Below are positions 22,719 through 45,068 of a stretch of DNA of 64,000 nt, piece after piece. Positions within the stretch are counted from its first letter, which is position 1. Each line of letters opens with the position of its first letter. A program made the position numbers and the translations under genes. The notes under the pieces were generated by a model. That model searched no databases. It worked only from the letters and a program-made list of their open reading frames with translations, and was not told the DNA's origin. The stretch is from Trichoplax adhaerens (Eukaryota > Placozoa > Uniplacotomia > Trichoplacea > Trichoplacidae): NCBI RefSeq assembly GCF_000150275.1, contig NW_002060949.1:2849836-2913835 (forward strand), read 5' to 3'.

Positions 22719-25700
22719 ATGGTCCTGGTCGATGTCCGCGGCATTGAAGTCGATTTCCCATTTAATCCCTATCCATGCCAGTTAGATTACATGACTAATG
22801 TTATACAATGCCTGCAAGAGGTAGAACTCCAAACTTTTCATTGAGAATACATAGGATAGAGGCCTAAAAAAATAACCATAGCAGTTTATAGTACTGTTCT
22901 AAGTGAATTTCAATGAAGAAGCTCTTTGTAACTTGTCGCTCGTACAGTACGTGCTTGAACTTGATTCAGCCCAAGTTGTTACAGTCGCCGTTGAATAGAC
23001 GAAGTATATACTGTACACTAGCAACTTTAAAGTACTGATCTAGCCACTTACAAAGTACAGTATAAAAATAAAATTCTCTATCATACCATACATAAACATG
23101 GCGAATCAACATCCTCTGAATTTACTAAACCAAGCAAGTTGATGCTGATATCTTTACCTACTTTTAGGGAAAAAATGGTATTTTAGAAAGCCCAACTGGC
23201 ACTGGTAAAACGCTATGCCTTCTGTGTGCTTGCTTGGCTTGGCGACAAACTTACGTTGCTCAGGTACAACTTAACCAACGGATACAAATGCAACAATTGC
23301 AACAGAATCCAAATACGGACAGAAATAGTCAAGATCTAAAAGAACACTTACAAGATGATATATCTCAAGCTCTATTTGGTAGTAATCGCAATGACGGTAA
23401 GCGAAGATTTCCCCTATTCATGCACTGAATCGTTAATCAACAACTATGGTACAACACTAGCCGTACTGTAAAATAGGTTTCCTTCTTTTAAATCGCCCTT
23501 TTTCATCTAGTGCGCTTTCATGCTATACAGCATATTAGTGGCCTTTCACCAAACGCTGATTAGTGTCGATAATTGATATAATCAAATATACCTGTATTCT
23601 ATCCATTTGTAGGTACAACAATCTTTCAAGTGCCGAAGATAATTTATTCTTCACGTACTCATTCACAATTATCCCAAGTCGTCAATGAATTAAAACATAC
23701 TATTTATAGGTGAGTGGAATGATTTCAGCTAATTACAGTAGTTAGGTATTAGGGAATACAGTGATACTGTACAGTATATATGTAGTATGTAGTACCGTAA
23801 GAAAATGAAATATGATAAGAATCTGTCAGAATATGAGCATCGTTGTCATCAATAATATGTGTTAACGCTCTCGTGCAAATAATTTCATATTTCTGCATGA
23901 GTTGTAATGAATTGCCAAAGGAGCTTACTGGTATTACGCACAGTATCCATTGGCGATTTACGTATTGACAACACCCCTGCAATAATACTAAAATTGACGT
24001 TTATTGAAAGTATACAACAAATATCAGAGTTATACACTAAACAGTAAACGAATTAGCAAGTATTCTTTTTTCCTGTAATTGTAAAATAACACAATTGCAC
24101 TCTTGTTAATGTCTACAGGTCTTTAACTACAGTAATTACGCGTGACTACATTATACTGTTGTTGTATTAACTTACTTTTAAAGTATTATGCGTTATCTGT
24201 ACGTCTTTGTGATAGAATTCTTATTGTGCAGTTTGTAAGGTTTTTCCTTTAGAATTCAAGTACATCCTTCACAATTTTTAAACACTTTGTATGAGCATAT
24301 TCTGGATAAGCTATCTGAACTATCACCATTTTTTATCCATCTAGGCCGAAAATTTGTATTCTAGGATCTCGTGAACAAATGTGCATTCATCCTGAAGTAG
24401 CAAAGTTACAAAGCAATACAGCAAAGGTCATTCATATACGTAGTGTTAACTGGACTATTTAACTAATAAAAATGTCTGTATATATTTGTTAATCAAACAT
24501 GTTCTTTTTTAATTTATTATTTATATCAATACAGATTCATGCATGTAGAGCTAAAGTAAATGCCCGAACATGTCATTTCTGCAATAATGTAGAAAGTAAG
24601 TATCTTTAATTAATTATCGTTTTGATATACTATAACTCGATAATTAACGTCTTTGTCATGTTCATTCATTAATTAAATTAATTATAGCAATAATTATTTA
24701 ATTGACAAATTTTTAATTCTTAATTCTTATTCTATTAGCAAAAAAAGATGATCCTAGTTTTTCGGAAAATATCTTGGATATTGAAGAGTTGGTCGAATTA
24801 GGAGGAAAACAGAAGTAATTACTTTTAGTTATGATATCATTTTTTAACTGTAGACTCTGGGGCTGTTGCTTATGATGAAACTGTTTCTTTTATCACTCAA
24901 ATATGACTTAAAATGATTAATTCTCCACCAACACTGAGGCGACAGAGTAGCAAATATGTAATTGCTATCACTGTACTAGAATACTTATTTTCGGTCTTGC
25001 ACCTCATCCCTAAATTTTTTATGTGCACGATTTACTTACTACGTATATAGGGTTTGCCCTTATTACATGGCAAGAGAGCTAAGATCCAATGCCGATATAG
25101 TTTTCATGCCTTATAATTACCTCATCGATTTCAAGGTAGTTTTTAAATGATTTTTCGACTGTATGTATCTGTGCAATGTTAATTCTTAGATTACCGGTAC
25201 GTAAATTTAGTCTAGGCAATCGAATAGCATTGATATGAAGAATGCAATTATCATTTGTGATGAAGCCCATAATTTGGTATTTTTCATGTTTTTAATTTCC
25301 TCATATTAATATTTCACTGTGATTCATTGTAGTCAACAACTCAATCGAATCTGTCTAATACTTCCATCCATATACCGACATAATTATACAATTATATCAT
25401 TCTAGGAAAAAATTTGTGAAGATTCAGCTTCTTTTGATCTTTCATCAGCCGATATTGCTAACTGCATAGATGAAGTTGACAACTTTATTAATATTCTTCA
25501 AAGAATAAAGTCAACTACAGATAGCGAAGAATATGACGCAACAGGTATGCGATGCAATGTTAATAATGTCATTGGAAGACTATTTCAATAGGATTCAGCG
25601 ATTTCATTGTAATAGACTCTTAGGCTTTTGCGTATCCGTAATCTATTTTGTAGTATAACATTGAAAGCTTATAAATACCAAATATTATTTATAACGTCCA

Positions 25701-28700
25701 GGGGCCGCCGATACCGACCTTGACGTGGAGGATCTGGCGACACTGAAAGGTTAGTTGTAACTTTTACATACAGTATAGTATAGGCAATTCTGGCATATCC
25801 GCGTGGATTAACTTCATAGTGGTCATGTGTATGTGTTTAACATTCTAGCACTGCTTCTGAAGTTGGAAGAGATTCTCGGAGATATAGAACTTCCCAGTTC
25901 CGGTAACGGAGTTACAAAGCCTGGAAGGTACCAAGTACACACTTATTAACCGTTGCTAACAATATTTCGTATAGTGAAGTTGATATCGAGTGGTTTATAT
26001 AAAACGTAGATGCAATATTTCATATTTGTATGACAAGGATACCAAGTAGCTTTACTGTCTAACAATGCGGTATGTGATTGAATCTAGCTATATATATGAA
26101 ATATTTAAACAACTTAATGTAACATTTGAAACAAAACACCTTTTTGTGCAAGTATTGGGAAAGTGTATAGATGCCACAGTATCAGGTACTGTTGTTGCTT
26201 TAATATAAATCTTAAATTCTACGCATAAACGATCTCTTATTTTCACTACAGTACCATTCATTCCTTTCTTGTAACTGTAGATAGCAAAACTCTAAGAGCA
26301 AAACACTTTGGATTAGAAAAAGTTTTAGATATTTTAACGGTAATTTTTCTTGGTTATGAAGTTATCAATCAAAGAAATCAACTCATTGTTTAATATTATT
26401 AACTGTTAGTTGATATTCGGAGCAAATCAAATAGATTTATCATCTGGTTCTAGTTCGAATTCGCAAAGATATTATAAGGTAATCATATACATAGAGACTT
26501 TAATAGACTATTATTCAAGCAATTGTTGTCCTGTAGGTTCATATTCGATCCGATAATAACATAAGAAAATGGCAAACGTCACATAGTGATCCTTGGACAA
26601 CAGCAAAAAAGGCTGCTAAAGAGGGTCGGTATAGTGTTGTCTTTAATTATTACATGCTATTAAACCTTATTTTAAGCATGATAGCACATGTTCTTAAAGT
26701 TATTTTCTTTAATCTGTATATTTTTATTTAATAGGTCGGATTCTTAGTTACTGGTGTTTTAGCCCTAGTTACAGTATGAAAGAATTAATAGATCAAGAAG
26801 TTCGAGCAGTAATACTTACAAGTGGAACTCTTTCCCCGATAGAATCACTGGTTGCGGAATTTCAAGTGTAATGAACTTTAGTATCTTGCATCTCAAAGAG
26901 TAAACTTATAGTAACTGCCGTATTTTATATCTGTTCAGGAGCTTTCCAGTTCAGTTACAAAATCCTCACGTTATCGACAAGAAGCAAATTTGGATTGGTA
27001 CTGTATCTAAGGGCCCTTGTGGTACAGCTCTTAACTCATCGTACAGAAATCGGTAAACTTGCAAAGAAATAGTTAATAACCTTGCTATTTATTAATTTAT
27101 AAATGCTGATAAAATGTTAACACTCCTATAGATCGTCAGCAGAATATTTATCTTCGTTAGGCAATACGATTGGTGGGTATATATGTATAATGATAAATAT
27201 AATTGTAAAATTGTTTAGATTAATCCTAATGCTAGCCATAAAAACTTGTTACAGTCAATTTTGCCAGAATAATACCCGATGGATTGTTGGTATTTTTTCC
27301 ATCTTATCCGGTAATGAATTCCTGTATTGAACATTGGCAGGTAGGATAAGTAGGCGGAGAATTATACTCGCAAGCCTTGCAGATATTGTTAGGCTGGTAA
27401 CGCAACTAAGGAACACTATTTTCTATTTCTTTATTACAAAAGTCCTCCGGTATATGGGACCGAATATGTCAACATAAAAGTTTGCATATTGAACCCCAGC
27501 ACAAATCTGAATTTAATAGGGTTGGTATTTGAATTACAACACAGCCGATTTTAGGTACAGCTATATTCGTATATTACAATAAATGACCAAAAGTTTTTAC
27601 GATCCAGGTAATGGATGAATATTATTCGAGTGTAAGAGATGAAAATTGTAGTGGAGCCATATTTCTAGGTGTATGTAGAGGAAAGGTGAATGCTATATTT
27701 TTTCTTAGCCTTTAGTTCATGTAATTAATGGTAATATCAAATTATGAAAGGCCTCTTTTGATCTTGTAGTTCAAATATTTGTGCAATGATTGTATTTAAA
27801 ATAGGTTAGTGAGGGTGTTGATTTTGCGGATATTAACGGTAGGGCTGTTATAATTACTGGCTTGCCCTTCCCTCCGAGTAAAGAAGCAAAGGTTAAACAT
27901 ACCAATATCAGTTTTTGAACCTCATCTTAAATTTACTAAAGATATATTAACCCAAAATTCCTCTAGGTGATGCTGAAAATGCAGTATCTAGATGAAAACA
28001 TTGGATTTAAAGAGCACAAGGTTAGTATTACTCATGAATAATCCTATGTTAGGCTTAGAAACGTATTTATAAATCAACTATACGCTAGAATGTTTCATTC
28101 TTATCACCCCTTTATGAAAATATTCGCTTTTTATTCCTGTCCTATTAAATTAGTCAATATGTGGGAGAGATTGGTATCGTCAACAGGCTTCTCGCGCCGT
28201 AAATCAAGCAATTGGCCGCGTAATAAGGCATCGAAATGATTATGGTGCAATAATCCTTTGTGATGAAAGGTAACTTGCTAGACCTCACTTTTATTAGTTT
28301 TTGTCCAAAGCTTACGACGAACCATTAATATTTCATTAGAATTAAAAATTATTAATACTATTGCCACTGTCAGTAGCTACTATTGTTTATACACTAAGTT
28401 AAACAGAATTCATGGTAATTAAAGGTTATTTCTGGAATGTAAACAGATTTAATCAAAAAGACTCAATAAGCCAGTTACCTAAGTGGTTAAAAGACTATGT
28501 TCAAGCATATGGTAGTTTTGGCCTCACTCAAAAAAGTTTAAAAGATTTCTTTTCTACTGCAATGACTCTGGTTAGATTGCACGTCAATTTTTAAATCGCC
28601 ATTACTTTTATTTTTGCTTCAACGTTTCGTTTTCTAGCTTATTATAAAATACGCGTACATCCAATTTTTGTTCAGGGCAGGGAAGTTTCGTCAGAGAAAG

Positions 28701-29889
28701 CTGCTCTCAAGCACAGTAATGCAGAAATAGCGAAAAATCTTTCGCGTCCTTTCAAGAAACCGACTTCTAGTGAGAAAAACGCGAAGGATGTTGTGTTACA
28801 TGTCGCTAGTTTACAGCCAACAGTCCCAAAGTCTCCTAATGACCGCAAAGCAGCTGAGAGACTAGAATCGAGAAAGCAAACCAGCTTATTAGAATCATTA
28901 AACCAGTGTGATGAAAATAGGATTACAGATACTGTTCCAGATAAGAACGTGAGCTAATAGACGTCAACCAATATCTCCTCGGATATATTGTAAATCTAAA
29001 TTTCAGTTTTGTAGTTACTGTTCATTGATAAACGTTGTACATGTTATTAATTTTTTAGGATACTGCAACAATCTCCAGCACTATTTTAGACGAGAATCTG
29101 TCCAATGTTGACGCCAAAATCAACGCTATGCCAGTCGCGAAAAGAACTCATAAGGTATATATGACTTTCGATGAATATAAGATACTATCAGGTTTATTAA
29201 CTCTGCCAATTATCAATTTCTCACTCTTTATTCTGTGTAACTGAGAAGCGATAGCTGAATGTTTTGTGCATATTTTTTTATACTCTTTAGATTATTCTGC
29301 ACAAAAAAGGTACAAATTCAGGAAATCGAGAGAATACGGCCGCTATGTATTTAAAAAAGGTGTAAAAATCGAATCAAGCTGAAAATTTTCTGTTATTACG
29401 ACTTTCAAATTTATCGATATTTGCTAATATCAGTTAGTGTGCTTGAAATTCATTGTAACATCGAAGATTTGTTCTTAGGTAAAAGAATGTTTGAGCGTCG
29501 ATTCTTTTGCAAGATTAAGACATCTTTTAGCTTCATTTAAGAAGGTTAGAATTACAATGTCATGAATATATGAACCTTATAAAATTTGTAGCATTATAAT
29601 TTTTGCCATCTGATTGATAGGATCGCAATATACATGCATTGATTAACGGCTTATCAACAGTATTTGATGATTCGTCTATGTATGACCTTGCAATAGGTAA
29701 GCATACTAGGAAAAGTTAGAGACTAGACATTGTTGAATAATATTTTATTTATCTAATAACGAGTATCAATGGAGTAAATAAACGAAATGTTAATTATGTC
29801 GTTTAACAATTACAGAATTTGTCCAGTTTATCCCTGGATACCTGAAGGAGGAATTTGAGACAAGTTTAAGAAAGAAACTAAATGGTTAG
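22719..29889 (+). CDS. RTEL1: RTEL1 regulator of telomere elongation helicase (980 aa)
   Basis: XPD-like Fe-S DNA helicase that dismantles T-loops, D-loops and G-quadruplexes. 31 exons: 22719-22820, 23168-23396, 23613-23709, 24345-24426, 24535-24595, 24739-24814, 25051-25135, 25211-25276, 25406-25544, 25702-25749, 25849-25927, 26088-26185, 26281-26339, 26410-26478, 26537-26624, 26735-26867, 26939-27052, 27132-27172, 27255-27340, 27443-27520, 27608-27685, 27805-27891, 27967-28020, 28154-28269, 28447-28570, 28676-28948, 29059-29154, 29291-29359, 29479-29544, 29621-29696, 29816-29889; phases agree (981 codons). VDFPFNPY start; Walker A SPTGTGKT with K48 as in human; YSSRTHSQL; Fe-S cysteines about 156, 174, 183, 218; DEAH 261-264; [37 protein letters not shown]. 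The tail holds a single harmonin-homology domain (about 910-980) and stops; human has two, plus PIP and RING motifs. Two exons use weak donors (gtcggt, gttaga). Confidence 0.97.
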
Positions 29890-31157
29890 GTTTAACCTTT
29901 TCAAGCCTGTGCTGTCTTTACCGGTTTGATTCTATAGCTAACAGCATTAGATTAAGATTTGAATATCAATTCCTTTGATCTATTTTTGCTGATATTTGTA
30001 TATCGCTAAATCTGACTATGAAATGTTCTACTGCGCAGTATACTTTAGATTATATCTACTTTGAAGTACTTTGTTTTTACCTGTAACGTTAGAGTACTAA
30101 ACAAACTCTTGTAAGAAATATTGTACTCAAGTTTTAATGGACTGTATGGTTGCTCTGAAGATCAATTCTGTTCATAGGCTAAATGCAACTCCTATATAAA
30201 ATATTGATATCATAGAAAATTACTGTTTTATACATGTATAATCTGAAATTATCATACTTTGTAAGTTGTGACAAGGAAATTTCCCTAACTGAGTCTCAGT
30301 TATACTACCCCATGTATATAAATTTTGACGCAATATTAACCAAGCACAAAGTACGCATTTATTTCGTTACATTACGCTTGCGATATTACTGTACAGCTCA
30401 ACGCCTGCAATTGTATGCGTTCATGATGTTTGCAAAGTATAATATAAAATCTAATTAGAATGGTATCTTTATTATTTTAAAATTTAACTGATATTTGTAA
30501 TTCGATAAAAACTTTTTGATACCATACTGTGCATATAATTTATCATGTCTACATCCTGACTAAGTCAATCATAATACAAAATGTTTGTAATATGAATGTG
30601 TGACTACTTATTGCAAGATAAGCTATATATATATATATATTGGACGTTTCATAACTTTATAATTTGCAGTTTTAATTATTTAATTAACCATTGAAATGAG
30701 TACCCCCGTATACCAGTATCGCATCTAAACAGAGTGAACATGATAGCTTTAATTCACTGCCGTCTATATGCTCTCAGACTTACACTCTCGTATAAAATTT
30801 TACTGGAACAGTATTCTACAACGGAATCAAAAATTTAGTAAGAATATAAAAATTTTAAATCATTTTTCTTCATCATTGAGAATTCGTCACATACTGCTAC
30901 TGCAGTATAGTGATAGTTTGATAGTGCATTAGTTCTTATACAGCTATGTACTTATAAAACAAAAGCGTAGCTGCTTGTGGATTCATAATTGGCTACAAAA
31001 GATGGTATAAATAAACTGGGAGTAAAAAAAGTTGTACTGTACAAAAATATCTAAAATGACTATTATGTATTTACACTCTGAAGCTTAACTATACAGTATG
31101 CTACCTTATCACAATTTGATAAAAAGTCATCACTCTATTACGGTAACATCGCCGGTA
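29890..31157. other. Intergenic, convergent 3' ends of RTEL1 and FAM135
   Basis: AT-rich sequence with no supported gene. A short (AT)n run is at about 30624-30641 and single ACTGTAC motifs at about 30390 and 31033. The small ORFs here lack any recognisable domain. Confidence 0.5.
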
Positions 31158-40280
<9,123 letters not shown>

Positions 40281-43140
40281 AGATATAGGAAATAATATAG
40301 CAGTGTATTATTAAACGATGGAGAATAAGATATTAATAAATTTATATCAGTGATAGATACAAAAGAGGAACAAATAAGATATGCCAGTTCTAAATAACGA
40401 TACTACAACAATCATCGTAATATAATTAATTATCCTTAAAGATGATCAATTTAAATACGAGCGGCATCTCCTTGTATTCAAATGATATCAGTTTTGATCT
40501 GTTCGACGGTATATGCAGTGCGATATACTGTAGTATTGTTATAATACCGTATGTAGAAAAGTTCAATAGATATTTGAGACTACTGTATATAAATAAATAA
40601 AGTAAAATACCAATGAAAATACGTCTCGTAGTTGGGTATTAACGCTATTAATGAGCCTATAAAAAGTACTCTTAATATTTAACGATGGATATTATACAAT
40701 TTTACTAGAAAAAAAACTTCATCAGGTAAATCTTACAAGTTTAATGATTGCGTAATCGGGTTCCCTTCCATTTTATTCATTCTTTCACATCAGTAGAATT
40801 TAAAATGTAATTCCTAGTGCTGTAATAACATCATTCTCTGCTGAACATACTGTATAGTATAGCTTGCTTTCCAAAGAAGTAATTGAAATAAGCACATACC
40901 ACTGTCAAGATTGTACGCGCACAGTAGAAATCCTAGTTAGTAATCGTATACACTAAATGAGCTCTACTGCTGTATAGGGAAAGAGTAGCTATGGTAATGT
41001 ATTTCTCCCATCTCCAATGATCATACTGAACAATAATATTCGAAAATTTACACATCTGTACACCAAAATAGGCAGTGATGGTGTTAAGGGATACAAATTG
41101 AACTTTGTTGACACTTTAAAACTACATTAAGTTAACATTGGATACACAATCGTGGCAAAACGATTTTCAGAGCTTGAATTAAAAATATCACCTAGTAAAG
41201 TTGTGGTGTACAGTATACCGTATTTGAATCAAAGGCGTGCATTTACAGTATACTATGCGTGTACTGTATAGGTCTTTTAGCAAGGGTTGATGAAGAAGGA
41301 TGTGTTTTCATTTTTATTTTGTATGATCTGCATGTTACTGCACATCGATATTTATATGCTACTGTGGTTACAGCTGACATCAGACATATATGTACCAACA
41401 CCCGTGTAGTATAATAATAATAATAATTAATAGATATGACGAGTAAATTTAATTTCCGTCGTATCAAAATATACCCTAATTACAGTGCTGTATTGTCGAC
41501 AAACTTTTGAAAGATTCTGATGAAATAAACTCCTTTACATTATGCTATTGATGAACTTTTATGGATAGAGCAGACTTTATATCTTGGGAGATCATTTGAT
41601 ATTAAATGTGTCAAGAAAATTGGAAATCGCCAACATCGAGGATAGAGAGTAAAAACTCGTCTACAGAGCAGTATTGTATGTATCATCTTTGTCCTTGATA
41701 AGACTATATAAATTCGATGTCATGTTTTAGTGTTTCATGAATGCCGTAATGAGAATACTTTACATCGAAATGAAAGACAATTTAAATCATGAAAAGAAAT
41801 TTACAATGCAATAAATAAATCCCAAATAGAGCCGAAGATAGCCATCAATACAGAGGTTTAGAGAAAGGGAATATGAAAGACTTGATTCAGAAAAATAAGG
41901 GGAAAAAATGTATTTCCCATGACGATCATCTAAGATCGATCATTACAATATACACGTACAGCAATAGACTGAGTTTAAAAGAAATGGAATTAATGTAGAA
42001 TCCGACAGAAGAGAAGAGAGTAGTGTAAAGCTGAGCATTTAATGGTTATCTGTGCTAGAGTATGTTGTCTATAATGAATTGATATTTGTTACTGACTACA
42101 ATTACACTTTAAAATTTGAGCCATGTTCATCAATAGTTGTGAGTTATACTATCATGTGGAAGAAATATGAAGGTATGCCATCATTAGAGTCATCAGGGCT
42201 GCATTCCACTACTGTGTTCTAAAAGAGTTTGTATCAATCGCCTTGGATAAACTATGATCCGACTTGAAACGTTATAATAACAATCATTATGGTTAGGTTA
42301 TTATGTCTTTCTGGACGTGTATGGTGTCTTGGTGTAGCAATCAGTTTCTTCTTCTTCAAATCAATTTATGTAGGGCATACGTTCTACTTGTACAATAATA
42401 TCAGTCAATACATGTATGTTGAGCTAGCTCTTTTAGCCGTGTTTATCAATCCAACATTTAAAGTCGAGATTGTAGTCTTAATGCCTACTGAATCAGTTGT
42501 CCTTTAGCTAATGTAAGAAATAAGACTTGAAAAAATGCAAAGCAAGCAAATTTGTAGTTACAATATCATGGAATACTACATCATACAAGAAAAACCCCAA
42601 AACAAACCACTCAATTTCATTGATCTGTACAAGATCTATTGATTAATTAATAGAGGATAAAAATGTGTACTCCTCAACATACTACCATTGATTCTGTTTA
42701 TCAACTCGATAGTAAACAATCTAGTGTATATTTCAAGCTTTTCGGTTAGTTTAGTTTACTGCAAATAAGAATAACACACATCCCTACTAAAATAATGACA
42801 ATTAGACAAGTATCTGCACATTGCATATCCCTCATCAAAAGGTAAAGTAAGTCATTCTCTTTTCGTCCATGATTTTCTTACCCTTTATTGAAGAGATCGA
42901 TGTTATGAAAGGCAGCTAATTGGACGTAAAATTGGAACCTTGCTTGCAACATTGTATAACAGCTTGATACGTGTATTAATAGCTTGAACTTCTATACCAT
43001 AGAAACATAGTACTATGCTGAAAAAATAAAAAAAAAGGAAATCTATCTGAAACTCCAAGTTTAAATCAATATTTTCTCTTCTCTTTGCATTGCCAGGAGT
43101 AATTCAAATCGACAGTAGGTTGGTCTTCCAATTTGCCCTA
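40281..43140. other. Upstream region of FAM135; possible missing 5' exon
   Basis: No gene can be firmly supported. A minus-strand candidate exon at 42939-43017 follows a strong polypyrimidine acceptor and reads GIEVQAINTRIKLLYNVASK, weakly like the start of FAM135. Its phase does not join the first located FAM135 exon directly. Hydrophobic plus-strand ORFs (for example 42289-42507) have no family resemblance. Confidence 0.3.
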
Positions 43141-43330
43141 CCTACAGTACGGTACTGTACAGTACGCGTTTTCGTCTGGATACATCATTGACACACGTAT
43201 TATACTGTACCATACTGTACTGTACTGTACCGTAGTGACCTGTCTACAGTACTGTACTGTACATACAGTAGTCAACCGTCAACGCCCTAGTGTACGTTGT
43301 ACTGTAACAGGATATACTGTACACTGTACA
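43141..43330. repeat. ACAGT/ACTGT strand-switching cluster
   Basis: Dense motifs such as GTACGGTACTGTACAGTACG and ACTGTACTGTACTGTAC in both orientations. It lies about 65 bp before the 72-bp satellite and about 125 bp upstream (minus strand) of the candidate FAM135 5' exon. Confidence 0.85.
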
Positions 43331-43396
43331 CCGTAGTTTCTGCGGACAGCATACTAGCCGGCAACTCTGTACGCATGCCGCTAATTGCTAGGTAAC

Positions 43397-45068
43397 AGAA
43401 ACAAGCTTCTGCACTTGAAAACCACTCAAAAATAAGTTAGGGTGCTACTACTGTCTTCTTCGAAGGTCAGAAACAAGCTTCCACACTTGAAAACCATTCA
43501 AAAATAAGTTAGTGTGCTACTACTGCCTTCTTTCAAGTTCGGAAACAAGCTTCCGCACTTAAAAACCACTCAAAAATAAGTTGGTGTGCTACTACTGTCT
43601 TCTTTCAAGTTCAGAAACAAGCTTCTGCACTTGAAAACCACTCGAAAATAAGTTAGTGTGCTACTACTGTCTTCTTCGATGGTCAGAAACAAGCTTCCGC
43701 ACTTGAAAACCACTCAAAAATAAGTTAGTGTGCTACTACTGTCTTCTTTCAAGTTCGGAAACAAGCTTCCGCACTTGAAAACCACTCAAAAATAAGTTGG
43801 TGTGCTACTACTGTCTTCTTTCAAGTTCAGAAACAAGCTTCTGCACTTGAAAACCACTCAAAAATAAGTTAGTGTGCTACTACTGTCTTCTTCGAAGGTC
43901 AGAAACAAGCTTCCGCACTTGAAAACCACTCAAAAATAAGTTAGTGTGCAACTACTATCTTCTTTCAAGTTCGGAAACAAGTTTCTGCACTTGAAAACCA
44001 CTCAAAAATAAGTTAGTGTGCTACTACTGTCTTCTTTTTAAGTTCAGAAGCAAGCTTCTGCACTTGAAAACCACTCGAAAATAAGTTAGTGTGCTACTAC
44101 TACTGTCTTCTTCGAAGGTCAGAAACAAGCTTCCGCACTTGAAAACCACTAAAAACCACTCAAAAATAAGTTAGTGTGCTACTACTATCTTCTTTCAAGT
44201 TCGGAAACAAGCTTACGCACTTGAAAACCACTCAAGAATAAGTTAGTGTGCTACTACTGTCTTCTTTTTAAGTTCAGAAGCAAGCTTCTGCACTTGAAAA
44301 CCACTCAAAAATAAGTTAGTGTGCTACTACTGTCTTCTTCGAAGGTCAGAAACAAGCTCCCGCACTTGAAAACCACTCAAAATAAGTTAGTGTGCTACTA
44401 CTGTCTTCTTTTTAAGTTCAGAAGAAAGCTTCTGCACTTGAAAACCACTCAAAAATAAGTTAGTGTGCTACTACTGTCTTCTTCGAAGGTCAGAAACAAG
44501 CTTCCGCACTTGAAAACCACTAAAAACCACTCAAAAATAAGTTGGTGTGCTACTACTGTCTTCTTTCAAGTTCGGAAACAAGCTTCCGCACTTGAAAACC
44601 ACTCAAAAATAAGTTAGTGTGCTACTACTGTCTTCTTTCAAGTTCAGAAACAAGCTTCTGCACTTGAAAACCACTCAAGAATAAGTTAGTGTGCTACTAC
44701 TGTCTTCTTCGAAGCTCAGAAACAAGCTTCTGCACTTGAAACCACTCAAAAATAAATTAGTGTGCTACTACTGTCTTCTTTCAAGTTCGGAAACAAGCTT
44801 CCGCACTTGAAAACCACTAAAAACCACTCAAAAATAAGTTAGTGTGCTACTACTGTCTTCTTCGAATGTCAGAAACAAGCTTCTGCACTTGAAACCACTC
44901 AAAAATAAATTAGTGTGCTACTACTGTCTTCTTTCAAGTTCGGAAACAAGCTTCCGCACTTGAAAACCACTAAAAACCACTCAAAAATAAGTTAGTGTGC
45001 TACTACTGTCTTCTTTCAAGTTCGGAAACAAGCTTCTGCGCTTGAAAACCACTCAAAAATATGTTAGT
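43397..45068. repeat. 72-bp satellite array, about 23 copies, three-unit higher-order pattern
   Basis: Unit about 72 bp: AGAAACAAGCTTCYGCACTT, then GAAAACCACTCAAAAATAAG, then TTAGTGTGCTACTACTGTCT and a variable end. The ends fall into three types: A (CTTCGAAGGTCAG), B (CTTTCAAGTTCGG) and C (CTTTCAAGTTCAG or CTTTTTAAGTTCAG). The first twelve units repeat A-B-C regularly, a 216-bp higher-order unit; the pattern then becomes irregular (A-C, A-B-C, A-B, A-B-B). Several copies carry an AAAACCACTA duplication of 10 bp. The edges are sharp: the left begins at AACAGAAACAAGC and the right fades at AAATATGTTAGTGTACGCG. There is no open frame of note. Confidence 0.95.

Noticed and set aside
28900-28935. 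Possible PIP box in the RTEL1 tail (KQTSLLESL)
   Set aside because: The paired aromatic residues needed for PCNA binding are missing, so it is not called.
42289-42507. 72-codon hydrophobic plus-strand ORF resembling a small membrane protein
   Set aside because: No family motif, no promoter or polyadenylation context, and AT-rich DNA readily gives Phe/Leu/Ile-rich frames.
43397-45068. CRISPR array or transposon ends for the 72-bp repeats
   Set aside because: The units are contiguous with no unique spacers, the genome is eukaryotic, and no terminal inverted repeats or transposase are present.
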